Virus record (IMG/VR): IMGVR_UViG_3300035228_001434
Location: 1-33,803 of that record
Source of the DNA: a virus
Length of the DNA stretch: 33,803 nucleotides
Direction: 5' to 3' (one strand)
The position numbers and the translations under genes are program-made. A model generated the notes under the pieces. It was not told the DNA's origin, did not search any database, and saw only the letters and a program-made list of their open reading frames with translations. Each line of letters opens with the position of its first letter. Within the stretch, counting starts at the first letter, position 1. Shown here piece by piece: positions 23,730-33,311 of the stretch.

Positions 23730-25280
23730 ATGCCTGACATTGAAGAAGGAAAACAGGTAGTCTCAGTAGGACGCTCAGAACCGATTCCTGCTGGTCAGGG
23801 CTCCATGGCAAAATCGTTGCCCGTGGTGATCGCGAGCGACCAAACTCCAGTTCCTATTCTTGACAACTTAAGCGCTCCTAGTGAAGTTCACGACGATCTT
23901 CTGGGAAATCCTCGGGTTCAGAGTAGTTTACAACTTTGGGACTCTACTAATATCCTTGCCATTGACCCAAAAGCCTGGGACTTGACGGCAGATGACGAAG
24001 GAACTCCTGATTTCTCTACGATCACTCACTTGCCTTTGGAAAGTGGTGCTCAACTTTTAATTAATACGAATGCAGACAATGCGACAATTGCTCGCATGCA
24101 AAGTCGTTTTGTTTTCCCGTATCAAACAGGTCGAATTACTGATGTAAGCTTTGGCGTCAGTATGCTGCGTAACAGCAATGCTACTCATGAGCTTGGAGTT
24201 TTTGATGGCAAGAATGGATACATTATTCGTATTATTGGCAACGATTTATTCTTTGTACGTCGCACTAACTCTGGCGAGACTCCGCAAAACCATGGAGCTC
24301 CAATTGGCAGTACTGATTTCACTGTCGATGACTCCAGTGACCTTTACGACAAGCATCGTTATCGGTTGTTAACAAGTGATCCATCTGTTTTAGAAGAGAT
24401 TGTCCCTCGTACCGCTTTTAACGGAGACAAGCTAGACGGCACAGCTCCAAGTGTTCACACTCTGAGCTTGTCAAACGTCACGATGTTCCGCATCCAGATG
24501 GGCTGGTACGGCGGATCTGCGGCACGTTTAATGGCTTATGTTCCAGTAGATGAAAACTTAGCTGCTGGCCAAATCGCTAAAAATGCCCGCTGGGTGACAA
24601 TTCATCAAATTAATACTGCTGATCGCCTTCCGTTCCCCAGCCTTGGCAATCCAAACCTCCCATTAACTTTCCAGATTACAAAAGATGGCTCTCTGACTCA
24701 AGCCGTTTTCTTGAAGGTTTATGGCACCAAGGCCGAGATTGATGGAGGTGATGCTAGTAAGTACGACATCTTCTCTCAATCTGGAGCAACTGCTGCCGTT
24801 GACCCTGGCACAGATCGCCCACTTCTCACCATTCGCTGCAAAGAACTGATTACAAATGCTGACGGGAACAGCAAAACCAATATCGCACGAGTTGTGCCTC
24901 TCATGGCAAACTTGTCATCGGAATACCGCACCAAGTTTCGATTGGTTAAAAACCCTACTGGGATAGACATTGCTGGCACTGTCGTCGATCCTCAGACAGT
25001 TAGCAGTGGCTTTACGTCTTCAGCACAACTGTCTGCCATTGAGTACAACACCACGGCCACAGGAATCACAGGAGGTAGCACTGTTGCTACGTTCTTTGCT
25101 GGAGACGATGATGGGCAGAACATTGTCTTGGAAGAGATCTTCCGTTACAACCGAGAATTCCTCACTCGTCCCATCTCAAGTTCTGGTGGCTCTTCAGGAG
25201 ATGTCTTAACTCTTGTCGCTCAAAGCGTTGCCGACAGTGGCAATACCGTAAACGGCTCCATTACTTGGGGTGAACGCTAA
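23730..25280 (+). CDS. Tail fibre / virion structural protein, first of tandem paralogues
   Basis: The protein has 516 residues. Its core (about residues 125-350) contains RFVFPYQTGR, ELGVFDGKNGYIIRI, AFNGDKLDGT, IQMGWYGGSAARLMAYV and PLTFQI. The next gene has the same motifs in the same order (FRYQTGR, FNHDKLDGT, WGWYGASGVR, RWVLLHEI, DGG), so the two are tandem duplicates. I have seen this module type in cyanophage structural proteins but cannot name the family. Such modules may bind the host surface or form the fibre base. An AAGGA lies 4 bases before ATG 23730. Confidence 0.68.
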   Translation: MPDIEEGKQVVSVGRSEPIPAGQGSMAKSLPVVIASDQTPVPILDNLSAPSEVHDDLLGNPRVQSSLQLWDSTNILAIDPKAWDLTADDEGTPDFSTITHLPLESGAQLLINTNADNATIARMQSRFVFPYQTGRITDVSFGVSMLRNSNATHELGVFDGKNGYIIRIIGNDLFFVRRTNSGETPQNHGAPIGSTDFTVDDSSDLYDKHRYRLLTSDPSVLEEIVPRTAFNGDKLDGTAPSVHTLSLSNVTMFRIQMGWYGGSAARLMAYVPVDENLAAGQIAKNARWVTIHQINTADRLPFPSLGNPNLPLTFQITKDGSLTQAVFLKVYGTKAEIDGGDASKYDIFSQSGATAAVDPGTDRPLLTIRCKELITNADGNSKTNIARVVPLMANLSSEYRTKFRLVKNPTGIDIAGTVVDPQTVSSGFTSSAQLSAIEYNTTATGITGGSTVATFFAGDDDGQNIVLEEIFRYNREFLTRPISSSGGSSGDVLTLVAQSVADSGNTVNGSITWGER

Positions 25281-25286
25281 TTTCAA

Positions 25287-27377
25287 ATGACCTATTATCA
25301 GCTTCCGCATGAAGTAGGGAAAAAAGCAGCCACAGCTTCTGGAGAAAACGTTGTCAATTCTGGCAGCACGCTTCAGAAGCAAGGAGACTTCCCTGTCGGC
25401 CAAGCCTTGATGGCAAGTGGCATTCCCATAACGTTGCCATTGAGCGGAGGTGACGTTCCCATTGTTCTCTTTAAAGAAAAGCCCACTGAAATTGGGAAAG
25501 ATCTTTTAGGCAATAAAAAAGCTCAGCCAACTCTTAGCCTTTTTAATATCACAGACGACCTTGCTTTTCGCGAGGACGTGTACGTTGCAGAGATTCAAGG
25601 TTTAAATGAGGTCGGTGTAGACGGTATAGAAAGCGCCAAATGGGCTCAACTTAAAGATGTTCTGATTGACTATACGCCTAAACCTACTGGGTACATTACT
25701 CATGATTTCAAGCGTCAAGCTGTAAAGCTTGAGCTTGCTAAATCCGAAGGTGGATTTCAGCGCGTTCGCATTGCAACTAAAAAAAGATTTCGTTATCAAA
25801 CTGGCAGATCACTAAGAAGCTCGGTCTGTTTACAGATGAGCCTGGCCTCTCTTGTTGCATGTGAAAAGACTTGGGGTATTGGCGACTCCCTTGACGGATA
25901 TTTTTTCAGAATTAAAGCTGATGGTAGTGGTGATAATTTCATGGTGGTTCATCGCCGCTCTGCTGGGGATGGATTGGCCACCGAAACTGTTGTACCGCGT
26001 AGCCAGTTCAATCATGACAAGCTCGATGGTACTGGAGGCTCAGGTACAACAATTGACTTTACAAAGAATTGCATGTACATGGCCGAATGGGGCTGGTACG
26101 GCGCTTCAGGAGTGCGTTTCTATGCATTTGTAGTTGATAAGGGAGAGGAGATCCCTGACAGCATCAAGGGCATCCCCAGGGCTCGCTGGGTGCTATTGCA
26201 TGAGATACTGATTCCTGACAGCTTGTCCACGCCAAGCTTAGGATTGCCTGTTCTGCCCTTTAGCATTGAAATTACAAACAATGGATATCTAACAGAGCCT
26301 CAGTTTATTGTTAAATATGGCCTCAGCCTTCAGATTGATGGCGGCGAAACAGAAAAAGCTGAAATACATGGTGCTGATTTATCTGCAGGACGCAATATTG
26401 GACCTGCTTTAGGCGGCGACGAGCCGGTACAGCCTTATCCGTTAATGCTTTTGCGTGCCAAAGATTTCGCGCCTGGCGGCTTGTTAAATATTGAACAAGG
26501 CATTCCCAAAACCATAACAGCTCTAGCAAATTACGCAACAGAATTGCTAATCATTAGAGATCCAGTTTTCAAGAATTCTGCGACCACTCTTGGCCATTTC
26601 AATGGACAATTGACAGACAATTTTACTGGTCAGTTTGGGTTTAGCGAGACTATTATCACAGGCCCTGACGGAACTGGAGGTCTGTTGGCTCTAACAACAG
26701 AAGAGCCTGAAGAGCTCAATATTTCAGCGCAGGAGCGATATGACTTGACCGACATGGGAACTGTTGAAGCGAACTTTTTAAGCAAGCAAATTGCTTCTGG
26801 TAAAGTTTTGGGGACGTTTTTTGCTCCTAAAAATAAATCTACAGAAATTGATCTGACAAAGATTTACGATCTTGTTCGGGAATCTATTACAGCAGAGTAC
26901 GATAGTCAGTTTGACTTTCCTCCCTCCAATGAAAATATTGAAATTTTAAACATTGCAGCAGACGGGACTTTGACTGTGGAACGTCGTCATACGTTTGAGC
27001 CAGGTTCAAGATTTTCACTTAATAATCAAAACTTTTTTGTCATAGCAACACCAGATCAGTTCACCTTGCAGCTTAGCCAGTCGCGAAATGGACCCTTATA
27101 CAACGATTACACCGCAGACAATATTACGGCGCCAATCTTTGGCACTGGATTTTATGATTTAGTTATAGATGCAGCCGTCGCCCCAAAAGGAAGGACTATT
27201 TCTCAGGGATTGATTGTAATTGCTGCTAGAAGGGTGAAGGATGGACTGATTCAAGAGAATTTTGAGGAAAAAGATGCAGAGTGGATGAGAGCCTATAACG
27301 TCACGACGAATAACACTTATACTGTTGTAAGTCCTGCACCTGAAGTAAGGGCTTATCTGCATTACGGGCTTCGCTAA
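25287..27377 (+). CDS. Tail fibre / virion structural protein, second of tandem paralogues
   Basis: The protein has 696 residues. Its first 370 residues parallel the preceding protein: DLLGNKKAQPTLSLF, RFRYQTGRSLRSS, GIGDSLDGYFFRIKADG, RSQFNHDKLDGTGGSG, MAEWGWYGASGVRFYAF. It is longer at the C-terminus, where FEPGSRFSLNNQNFFVIATP and RKIS-like beta segments appear. It lies 6 bases after the first paralogue. The two copies may occupy different positions in the tail tip, or one may carry extra binding domains. No Shine-Dalgarno is visible. Confidence 0.65.
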   Translation: MTYYQLPHEVGKKAATASGENVVNSGSTLQKQGDFPVGQALMASGIPITLPLSGGDVPIVLFKEKPTEIGKDLLGNKKAQPTLSLFNITDDLAFREDVYVAEIQGLNEVGVDGIESAKWAQLKDVLIDYTPKPTGYITHDFKRQAVKLELAKSEGGFQRVRIATKKRFRYQTGRSLRSSVCLQMSLASLVACEKTWGIGDSLDGYFFRIKADGSGDNFMVVHRRSAGDGLATETVVPRSQFNHDKLDGTGGSGTTIDFTKNCMYMAEWGWYGASGVRFYAFVVDKGEEIPDSIKGIPRARWVLLHEILIPDSLSTPSLGLPVLPFSIEITNNGYLTEPQFIVKYGLSLQIDGGETEKAEIHGADLSAGRNIGPALGGDEPVQPYPLMLLRAKDFAPGGLLNIEQGIPKTITALANYATELLIIRDPVFKNSATTLGHFNGQLTDNFTGQFGFSETIITGPDGTGGLLALTTEEPEELNISAQERYDLTDMGTVEANFLSKQIASGKVLGTFFAPKNKSTEIDLTKIYDLVRESITAEYDSQFDFPPSNENIEILNIAADGTLTVERRHTFEPGSRFSLNNQNFFVIATPDQFTLQLSQSRNGPLYNDYTADNITAPIFGTGFYDLVIDAAVAPKGRTISQGLIVIAARRVKDGLIQENFEEKDAEWMRAYNVTTNNTYTVVSPAPEVRAYLHYGLR

Positions 27378-27379
27378 GA

Positions 27380-28195
27380 ATGGCAGACGGTAGTTCAATC
27401 ATCAACGCAAGCGCGAGCGGTTTGCCGAGTCAAAACGAAGATCGCGCCTATGCATTTTGCCTGGGAACGCAAATTCTTCAAAATCCAGCATCTGATCCTC
27501 GGAACGGTACGCTGTCATTTAAGGTTGCTCCTGAATTGTTTGACGTGTCTCAAAGCAGCAGTGTCGGCGCAACAGCAATTGGGCTGGCCACTGCTGACAA
27601 TATTTCCACCATTGCAACATGGTCATCTGGTCAGGAGATTTCTGACGATGGCTCCGTTTATGAGGTCTATGCCGTCAGCTTTGCGGAGGATGTGAGTGAA
27701 AGTTCCCTTGTGAACGTGGCAATTGCAGGTGCTTCTGTCGACAAACTCGCAAAAAATCGCACTGCTAGTGGTGTTGATGTTGTTGTAAATACAATCAACT
27801 GCACTGCTCATGGCTACCAGGCCGGTGATGCCGTAGTAATTGCCAGCGGAAGTGTTCCCGGCCCACTGGCGACAGGTATCACTTATTTTGTCGTTCCATC
27901 TGGTGCTGATAAAATTGCTTTTGCCTTAACTCGTGCAGCGGCATTGTCAGGATTCGGCAGTGAAATCGACATCAACACTACAGCAAGTCCCATTCACTTA
28001 GAGTCTGATGATGTTTTTGTCATCGCTCGTAACGGTGTTTCGGGAAATGTAAATGTTTCTCGGAATGGAGCAGTAATTTCCTCTGGACTTGTTGCTACTT
28101 CTGAAACTTTACGTCCATTCTTTTGGACCAGGGAGACTAGCAATAGCGCTAGCATTCCTGTCTTCAAGGAGATTAAAGTCAGCGGAGCTTCCTGA
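27380..28195 (+). CDS. Tail fibre-type structural protein
   Basis: The protein has 271 residues. The C-terminal half has a beta module also found in the next gene: CTAHGYQAGDAVVIASGSVP, ATGITYFVVPSGADKI, EIDINTTASPIHL. Its sequence resembles short adhesion modules in phage fibres where the 'GDxVxxxxxGSVPxxL...YFV' pattern repeats. Its start is 2 bases after the preceding stop. It probably belongs to the fibre or host-contact assembly. Confidence 0.6.
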   Translation: MADGSSIINASASGLPSQNEDRAYAFCLGTQILQNPASDPRNGTLSFKVAPELFDVSQSSSVGATAIGLATADNISTIATWSSGQEISDDGSVYEVYAVSFAEDVSESSLVNVAIAGASVDKLAKNRTASGVDVVVNTINCTAHGYQAGDAVVIASGSVPGPLATGITYFVVPSGADKIAFALTRAAALSGFGSEIDINTTASPIHLESDDVFVIARNGVSGNVNVSRNGAVISSGLVATSETLRPFFWTRETSNSASIPVFKEIKVSGAS

Positions 28196-28198
28196 TTC

Positions 28199-30094
28199 AT
28201 GGCACAAAATCGACTAATTACAGACCTCGTTTCGCTGGTCATTCCTAGTAATAATGATGCGCTTGTCATTGTTGACAACACGACAAACCCATCATTAGCT
28301 GAAACGAAGCAAATAACCTACGCAAACTTGAAGGAAAACCTTCAGGACATGATTGATATTTTAGTGGCTAGTGATGCCACTATTACGTCTACATATAGCG
28401 ATGTTGGGAACAGTATTACGCTGTCTGTTAATAACAATACCAGCACTCAAAAAATTATTGTTTCTAATGGTGGAACAACGACTGGCACCAGGCAGCAGCT
28501 AAATGTCATGCCAGGAGCTGGAATTACAATTGCCAGCGCTGATTCCGCAGATGACGATCGAGTAAATCTTAGCTTTGCGACTACTGCCGTATCTACTGCT
28601 TCAGGACTAGCTGGTGTAGGAACAACAATATCAACGCTAGGTGGAGTTACGTCGCTTGCCGACTCCACTCAAAGTATCAATCTGCGAGCACTAAAGGCTG
28701 GCAGCTCGAAAATATCACTAGCACTTACTGATAGCAATGAAAGCATTGCAATAGATATTGATTCGTCTCAGATCAACATCAACGATGTTTCTTCTGCAAC
28801 GCCTCTTGGTACTGCTCGTGGTGGTACAGGAGCCTCTGCTGTTGGGCAGGCGCGAACAAATCTTGGTGCCGCTTCAGCGGGTGTCAACAATGACATTACA
28901 AGCCTGACTGGGATGACCACAGCGTTAAGCGTGGGTCAAGGGGGTACTGATGCTGGCAATGCTGCCGACGCATTGTTCAATCTCAACGGCATGCGAGTCA
29001 TTGAGAATGCCGGTGCTGTTGGTCAGTCGCTGGTTGTCAATGGAGCTCAAAACGTTTCAGGTGAATACAGGGGACAGCTTAAAAGCATTCGCCCTGCTTC
29101 AAACAAAACAAGCGTTGCGACTGTTAACAACGAAATTACAATTGACGTTGATCCAGACAATATTCTTGCCGAAGCTAGTCAAAATCTTAATTTCAACGGC
29201 TTCCGCATAACTAACGTTGCGCTGCCTTTAGCAGATACTGATGTCGCGACCAAGGCTTACAGCGACAGTGTTGCTCAAGGATTAACAGTTAAAGAAGCAG
29301 TTCGAGCTGCTTCGCTTATTAATTTTCCTTCTACTTACTTTGACAGCATTGAGCTAATCACTGCTGTAACTACTGCTACAAACAATCTCTTCTCGGAAGC
29401 TCACGTTTTTAATACGGGAGATCGAGTTCGGATTAGCTCGGATGGCTCCGTCCCAGGCGGTCTTGTTGCGGGCAGGATTTATTTTGTCATCGACGTTGAC
29501 GCCGATAATATCCAGCTTGCAAATACTGTCGCTGACGCAAACGGCGGCACTGAGATTAATATTACAAGCGTTGGCAGTGGCGTGATCACTGTCACTCACG
29601 CCCTATATCTACAAGCTCCAGGCAATGGTGCGCTGACGATGGATGGCGTCAACGTGGTAGCAAACGACCGCGTCATATTGCAAGACCAGACTGATGCCAC
29701 TCAAAACGGCATCTATGTAGTTGCCGACCCAGGCACCGTTAGTGCTCCCGCAATCCTCGTTCGTGCTGACGACTTTAATGCTTCTGCAGAAGTAATTAGT
29801 GGTTCGTTTGCATTTGTAAATGAAGGTACAGATAATGGTGATGTGGCATTTGTCCAAATCACGCAAGATCCAATTCTGGATGTCAGTAATCTGGTCTTTA
29901 CGCCTTTCTCCACAAATAACGTTCCCGACAATAGTGTCACCAATGCAAAATTGGCAGACATGACTGTGGCCACCATTAAAGGCCGACCAAATGGCGTTGC
30001 CACTGGGGATCCAATAGATCTTTCTGCTGATCAAGTTGTGGCTATCATTAATACGATGACATCCGCAGTGTCTATTGACTGCGGCGAATTTTAA
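28199..30094 (+). CDS. Long tail fibre protein
   Basis: The protein has 631 residues, rich in Ser, Thr, Asn, Val and Gly. Fibre signatures include SSATPLGTARGGTGASAVGQ, AYSDSVAQGLTVKEAVRAAS and LTMDGVNVVANDRVILQDQT followed by 'NGIYVV', and the C-terminal block NVPDNSVTNAKLADMTVATI, all common in phage tail fibres. The middle contains the same 'GSVPGGLVAGRIYFVIDV' module as the neighbour. The product is probably a trimeric fibre that contacts the host. The start follows a weak context without a Shine-Dalgarno. Confidence 0.75.
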   Translation: MAQNRLITDLVSLVIPSNNDALVIVDNTTNPSLAETKQITYANLKENLQDMIDILVASDATITSTYSDVGNSITLSVNNNTSTQKIIVSNGGTTTGTRQQLNVMPGAGITIASADSADDDRVNLSFATTAVSTASGLAGVGTTISTLGGVTSLADSTQSINLRALKAGSSKISLALTDSNESIAIDIDSSQININDVSSATPLGTARGGTGASAVGQARTNLGAASAGVNNDITSLTGMTTALSVGQGGTDAGNAADALFNLNGMRVIENAGAVGQSLVVNGAQNVSGEYRGQLKSIRPASNKTSVATVNNEITIDVDPDNILAEASQNLNFNGFRITNVALPLADTDVATKAYSDSVAQGLTVKEAVRAASLINFPSTYFDSIELITAVTTATNNLFSEAHVFNTGDRVRISSDGSVPGGLVAGRIYFVIDVDADNIQLANTVADANGGTEINITSVGSGVITVTHALYLQAPGNGALTMDGVNVVANDRVILQDQTDATQNGIYVVADPGTVSAPAILVRADDFNASAEVISGSFAFVNEGTDNGDVAFVQITQDPILDVSNLVFTPFSTNNVPDNSVTNAKLADMTVATIKGRPNGVATGDPIDLSADQVVAIINTMTSAVSIDCGEF

Positions 30095-30103
30095 ATCATC
30101 ACT

Positions 30104-30117
30104 CCCTTAATTAAGGG
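30104..30117. repeat. Perfect 14-bp palindrome between fibre genes
   Basis: CCCTTAATTAAGGG stands 10 bases after the stop of the long fibre gene and 13 bases before the next start. As RNA it would give a short CCCTT/AAGGG stem with an AATT loop; no T-run follows, so it is a poor terminator. It may be an attenuator, a protein binding site, or chance. Confidence 0.35.
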
Positions 30118-30129
30118 GTTAATTGTCTT

Positions 30130-30747
30130 ATGACTGCTAACATTCAGCAACTCAGGAGCGGGACTGCATCAAAGCGGCCAATCCCAACGTCACTTGGCCT
30201 AGGGGTTTTAGCTGTTAATTACAATGATGCTGATCCAGCTATCTACATCCGTGACGACAACGGTGACCTAGTCAAGATTGCTCCTGCTTTTATTGGAGCC
30301 ACTCAACCCAATAACACTCCCGTCACGGTTACTGCAGGCAGCTTTGTCGTCGGTACGGCATATCAGATCTTAGTTCCTGGTAATACCGACTACACCCTTA
30401 TTGGTGCTGCAGACAGTGCTGCTGGAACAATTTTTACGGCAACTGGAGCGGGTACAGGAACGGGTACAGCGTCCAGTTTCCAGGGCAATGCAGTAGGAGA
30501 AATATGGTTAAACACCACCACGACACCACCCAAACTCCAGATTTACAACGGGAGTGCCTGGCTTGACGCTGGCGGTGCAGGTGCAGTTGGTGCAGGAGGC
30601 GATCAGATCTTCCTAGAGGTAGATCAAACTCTTTCGACATCATATTCAGTCAGCGCGGGCAAAAATGCCCTCACGGCGGGACCGCTGGAAATTGCAAGCG
30701 GCCAGACCCTGACGATTCCGTCAGGCGGAAATCTAGTAATCGTTTAA
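30130..30747 (+). CDS. Short tail fibre-type protein
   Basis: The protein has 205 residues. Fibre-like features are MTANIQQLRSGTASKRPIPT at the start (the 'QLRSGT...RP' opening is common in phage fibre proteins), DADPAIYIRDDNGDLVKI, and GEIWLNTTTTPPKLQIYNGS with WLDAGG. The C-terminal end QTLTIPSGGNLVIV resembles the start of a triple beta-helix. It lies between two longer fibre genes and is likely a fibre module or adaptor. Confidence 0.65.
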   Translation: MTANIQQLRSGTASKRPIPTSLGLGVLAVNYNDADPAIYIRDDNGDLVKIAPAFIGATQPNNTPVTVTAGSFVVGTAYQILVPGNTDYTLIGAADSAAGTIFTATGAGTGTGTASSFQGNAVGEIWLNTTTTPPKLQIYNGSAWLDAGGAGAVGAGGDQIFLEVDQTLSTSYSVSAGKNALTAGPLEIASGQTLTIPSGGNLVIV

Positions 30748-30763
30748 TCCTGAGGATCTAATT

Positions 30764-31918
30764 ATGTCTGTAACTATTAACGGCGATACTGGAATCTCAG
30801 GCGTCAACGGTTCAGCGGCAACACCCGCTATTCAAGGTGGTGATGCGGATACTGGTATCTTTTTCGGCTCTGATACTGCATCAATCTCAACTGGCGGTAC
30901 GTCTAGGATTTCTGTAGACAGCTCGGGCAGGCTGTTGGTGGGTACGACAACTGAAGGTAATGCAGATGCTGACGATCTAACTTTGCAAGCGGCTTCTGGT
31001 TATACCGGTATTACGTTAAGAAGTGGCTCGACTACAGGTGGTGCAATTTACTTCTCTGATGCAACCAGCGGAGCAGGAGAATTCGACGGCTACATCACGT
31101 ATGCCCAAAGCAATCAATCAATGTCTTTTGGAACCGCTGGGAACGGTTCACCAAGAATGCTTATTGACAGCTCGGGCAATGTGAGGATTGGTCAAACAAC
31201 AGGAGCAAGTGCAAAGCTAAGTGTCTATGGAAGTCAGTGCAGATTTCAAGGCGCTGGCACAGGTGCAGGCGAAAGTGATGGTTTTGGTATCGGCAACAAC
31301 GGGGCAACTGATTCGTTTATTTGGAATTACGAAAACGGATTTATCCAATTTGGTACTAACAATACCCAGCAAATGCTGCTCAATAGCGGTGGGGACTTGC
31401 ATATTAACAAAAACGAATTTACTTCTCACAACACCATGGGGCACACACTGCACGCCTCAGGCTGGACTCACCATAGTTCTATGGCTGGTGTAACTACTCT
31501 TTTTCTAAACAGAAGTACTAGTGTAGCGTCTGCTGAAGGCAACATTGTTGAATTTTATCTTGCCGGAAGCTATGAAGGCAATATTTATATCAACTCCTCT
31601 GGGATCTTTTTCAATTCGGTTTCTGATTACCGTCTGAAGGAAAACGTTATTAATATCGCTGATGGCATTACTCGTCTAAAGCAGTTATCGCCCAGGCGCT
31701 TTAACTTTATTAAAAATACAGACGTAACTGTTGATGGCTTTATCGCGCATGAAGTACAGACAGTGGTTCCAGAAGCGGTATGTGGTGAAAAAGATGGTGA
31801 AGAAATGCAAGGCATGGATCACGCAAGATTAGTACCCCTGTTAACGGCAGCCTTACAAGAGGCAATCGCAAAGATTGAAACCCTAGAAGAGCGTCTGAAT
31901 GACGCTGGTATTTCCTAG
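30764..31918 (+). CDS. Tail fibre with C-terminal S74 self-cleaving chaperone
   Basis: The protein has 384 residues. The last 98 are the peptidase S74 intramolecular chaperone: SDYRLKENV (S287 and K292 form the likely catalytic pair), then RFNFI...VDGFIAHEVQ, VPEAV and the trimerising helix KIETLEERL. The chaperone drives trimerisation of the fibre and is then cut off just before S287. The N-terminal part is repeat-like (DSSGRLLVGTTTEG, DSSGNVRIGQTTG). A TGAGGA lies 9 bases before ATG 30764. Confidence 0.85.
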   Translation: MSVTINGDTGISGVNGSAATPAIQGGDADTGIFFGSDTASISTGGTSRISVDSSGRLLVGTTTEGNADADDLTLQAASGYTGITLRSGSTTGGAIYFSDATSGAGEFDGYITYAQSNQSMSFGTAGNGSPRMLIDSSGNVRIGQTTGASAKLSVYGSQCRFQGAGTGAGESDGFGIGNNGATDSFIWNYENGFIQFGTNNTQQMLLNSGGDLHINKNEFTSHNTMGHTLHASGWTHHSSMAGVTTLFLNRSTSVASAEGNIVEFYLAGSYEGNIYINSSGIFFNSVSDYRLKENVINIADGITRLKQLSPRRFNFIKNTDVTVDGFIAHEVQTVVPEAVCGEKDGEEMQGMDHARLVPLLTAALQEAIAKIETLEERLNDAGIS

Positions 31919-31952
31919 TACTAATTACTTTTCATCTTTTTAACTTTTTATC

Positions 31953-32951
31953 ATGACTCTTCGTCTTAATGGTGACACCTCGGGCTTTACCGAGATCAAG
32001 GCAGCCAATGCTGCTGGTGACAATTCAATCAAGCTGCCTGCTGCTAATGGCAGTGCTAATCAACTGCTGCAAAACGGCGGCACTGCGGGTGAGTTGCAAT
32101 ATACAAGTGCCAATGGAGGTCTGCATTACGACAGTTCTGGTCGTTTATTGGTGGGCAGGTCTAGTGCTCCTGACAATGACGGCGCTCTGATAATTCAAGG
32201 ATATGCAGGAGTAACTGCTGGCGAAGGGACTATTCAACTTCTCAGAGGCAACAATGTTACTACAACTACGCAGGGTTTAGGCACTATTGATTTTGGTCAC
32301 GATCAATATCTAGGGGCTTCAATCGATGCTCTAAGTGCAGCGGGTTGGACTGAGGGCGTTTCACACCCTACAAAGCTAACTTTCTCTACTACAGCAACTG
32401 GCTCAGTTTCCCCTACGCCAAGAATAGAGCTAGCTAACACTGGCGAATTAAAGCTGCTGGCTGGTTGCCCCGGCATTGATTTCAGCGCGATTCAGACGAA
32501 TGCTTCTGGTATGACCAGCGAAACGCTGGACAGTTATGAGGAAGGATCTTGGACGCCAACTATAAACAAATCAGGAACTACAGGTTCAATTACTGGTTAC
32601 ACTGACCGATTCGGTTTTTACAGAAGAGTAGGAAATTTGCTGTGGGTGTCTTTTTATGTATACAAAAATGCTGGAACATTTGGTACAGGCACTAACCAGT
32701 GGTACATCAGCGGGTTGCCCTTCGGCTTGTCGACGTTAACTAGCAGTGCTTACGCATTTATCCCAGGTGGCTATCTGTCGATCAATGGTACGAGTTACGG
32801 CTTTTCCGGCGATGTAGCTGCTGGACATAGGTTCCAAGCAAATAATGTTAATGGTGCAGCCACCTTGTCCCTGTATGGAGTGGAGCATAACACTAACTGG
32901 ACATCTAGTGTTATAGAAATGTCTGGTTGCGGTGTGTTGATGCTTGCATAA
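31953..32951 (+). CDS. Tail fibre protein without S74 domain
   Basis: The protein has 332 residues. N-terminal: MTLRLNGDTSGFTEIKAANA and DSSGRLLVGRSSAPDNDG, parallel to the preceding fibre. The C-terminal YEEGSWTPTINKSGTTG, then GFYRRVGNLLWVSFYVY, is a receptor-binding type domain frequent at phage fibre tips. It lacks the S74 chaperone. The leader is pyrimidine-rich (TTTTCATCTTTTTAACTTTT) without a Shine-Dalgarno. Confidence 0.75.
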   Translation: MTLRLNGDTSGFTEIKAANAAGDNSIKLPAANGSANQLLQNGGTAGELQYTSANGGLHYDSSGRLLVGRSSAPDNDGALIIQGYAGVTAGEGTIQLLRGNNVTTTTQGLGTIDFGHDQYLGASIDALSAAGWTEGVSHPTKLTFSTTATGSVSPTPRIELANTGELKLLAGCPGIDFSAIQTNASGMTSETLDSYEEGSWTPTINKSGTTGSITGYTDRFGFYRRVGNLLWVSFYVYKNAGTFGTGTNQWYISGLPFGLSTLTSSAYAFIPGGYLSINGTSYGFSGDVAAGHRFQANNVNGAATLSLYGVEHNTNWTSSVIEMSGCGVLMLA

Positions 32952-33024
32952 GTTATTTTTAGCCCGTAACTGGCTTAAAACTAAAAATCATTAAACCTGT
33001 CTCTACCAGTCGGTAGTTCCTAAT
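32952..33024 (+). promoter_or_regulatory. Intergenic hairpins before small fibre-cluster gene
   Basis: The gap contains TTTTTAGCC...GGCTTAAAA (about 32956-32981), an imperfect AT-capped hairpin that could act as a weak bidirectional terminator, and CTACC-AGTC-GGTAG (33003-33016), a perfect 5-bp hairpin just upstream of ATG 33025. A T-run is lacking on the plus strand. Function unproven. Confidence 0.3.
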
Positions 33025-33279
33025 ATGGCTTTTACAGAACGCCAAGAATACAAGCTCGAAATCCTCCCTCCTTTTCAGATCATTCAATGCCGCCGTGCTG
33101 ACATTGTCGAGAAAGACGGTGTTGAAGTTGGTCGCACTTACCACCGCCACCTTCGGTCTCCTGGCGATGATGTCTCTGAAGACTGTGCAGAGCTGCAGGC
33201 CGTCGCTGGTTCGCTCTGGACCCAGGAAGTGATTGACGCATATGCCGCCAACCAAGCTGCTAATCAACTCGAAGCTTGA
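33025..33279 (+). CDS. Small conserved fibre-cluster protein
   Basis: The protein has 84 residues. It resembles small proteins found next to fibre genes in several cyanophages and related phages: MAFTERQEYKLEILPPFQII, QCRRADIVEKDGVEVGRTYH and SLWTQEVIDAYAANQAA. The function is not known. It is followed by a strong terminator, suggesting an end of the preceding transcript. No Shine-Dalgarno is visible. Confidence 0.72.
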   Translation: MAFTERQEYKLEILPPFQIIQCRRADIVEKDGVEVGRTYHRHLRSPGDDVSEDCAELQAVAGSLWTQEVIDAYAANQAANQLEA

Positions 33280-33288
33280 TCTACATTG

Positions 33289-33311
33289 ACCCCGCCCGCT
33301 GGTGGGGTTTT
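33289..33311 (+). terminator. Rho-independent terminator
   Basis: ACCCCGCC (33289-33296) pairs with GGTGGGGT (33301-33308), one G-T wobble, with a CGCT tetraloop, followed by TTTT (33308-33311) and more T-rich sequence. It lies 9 bases after the preceding stop and is well formed. Confidence 0.87.

Noticed and set aside
29609-30034. Minus-strand 141-codon open frame within the long fibre gene
   Set aside because: It lies entirely opposite convincing fibre coding sequence and has a composition typical of antisense shadows.
30104-30117. CCCTTAATTAAGGG as an intrinsic terminator
   Set aside because: The stem is short and AT-rich, and no T-run follows.
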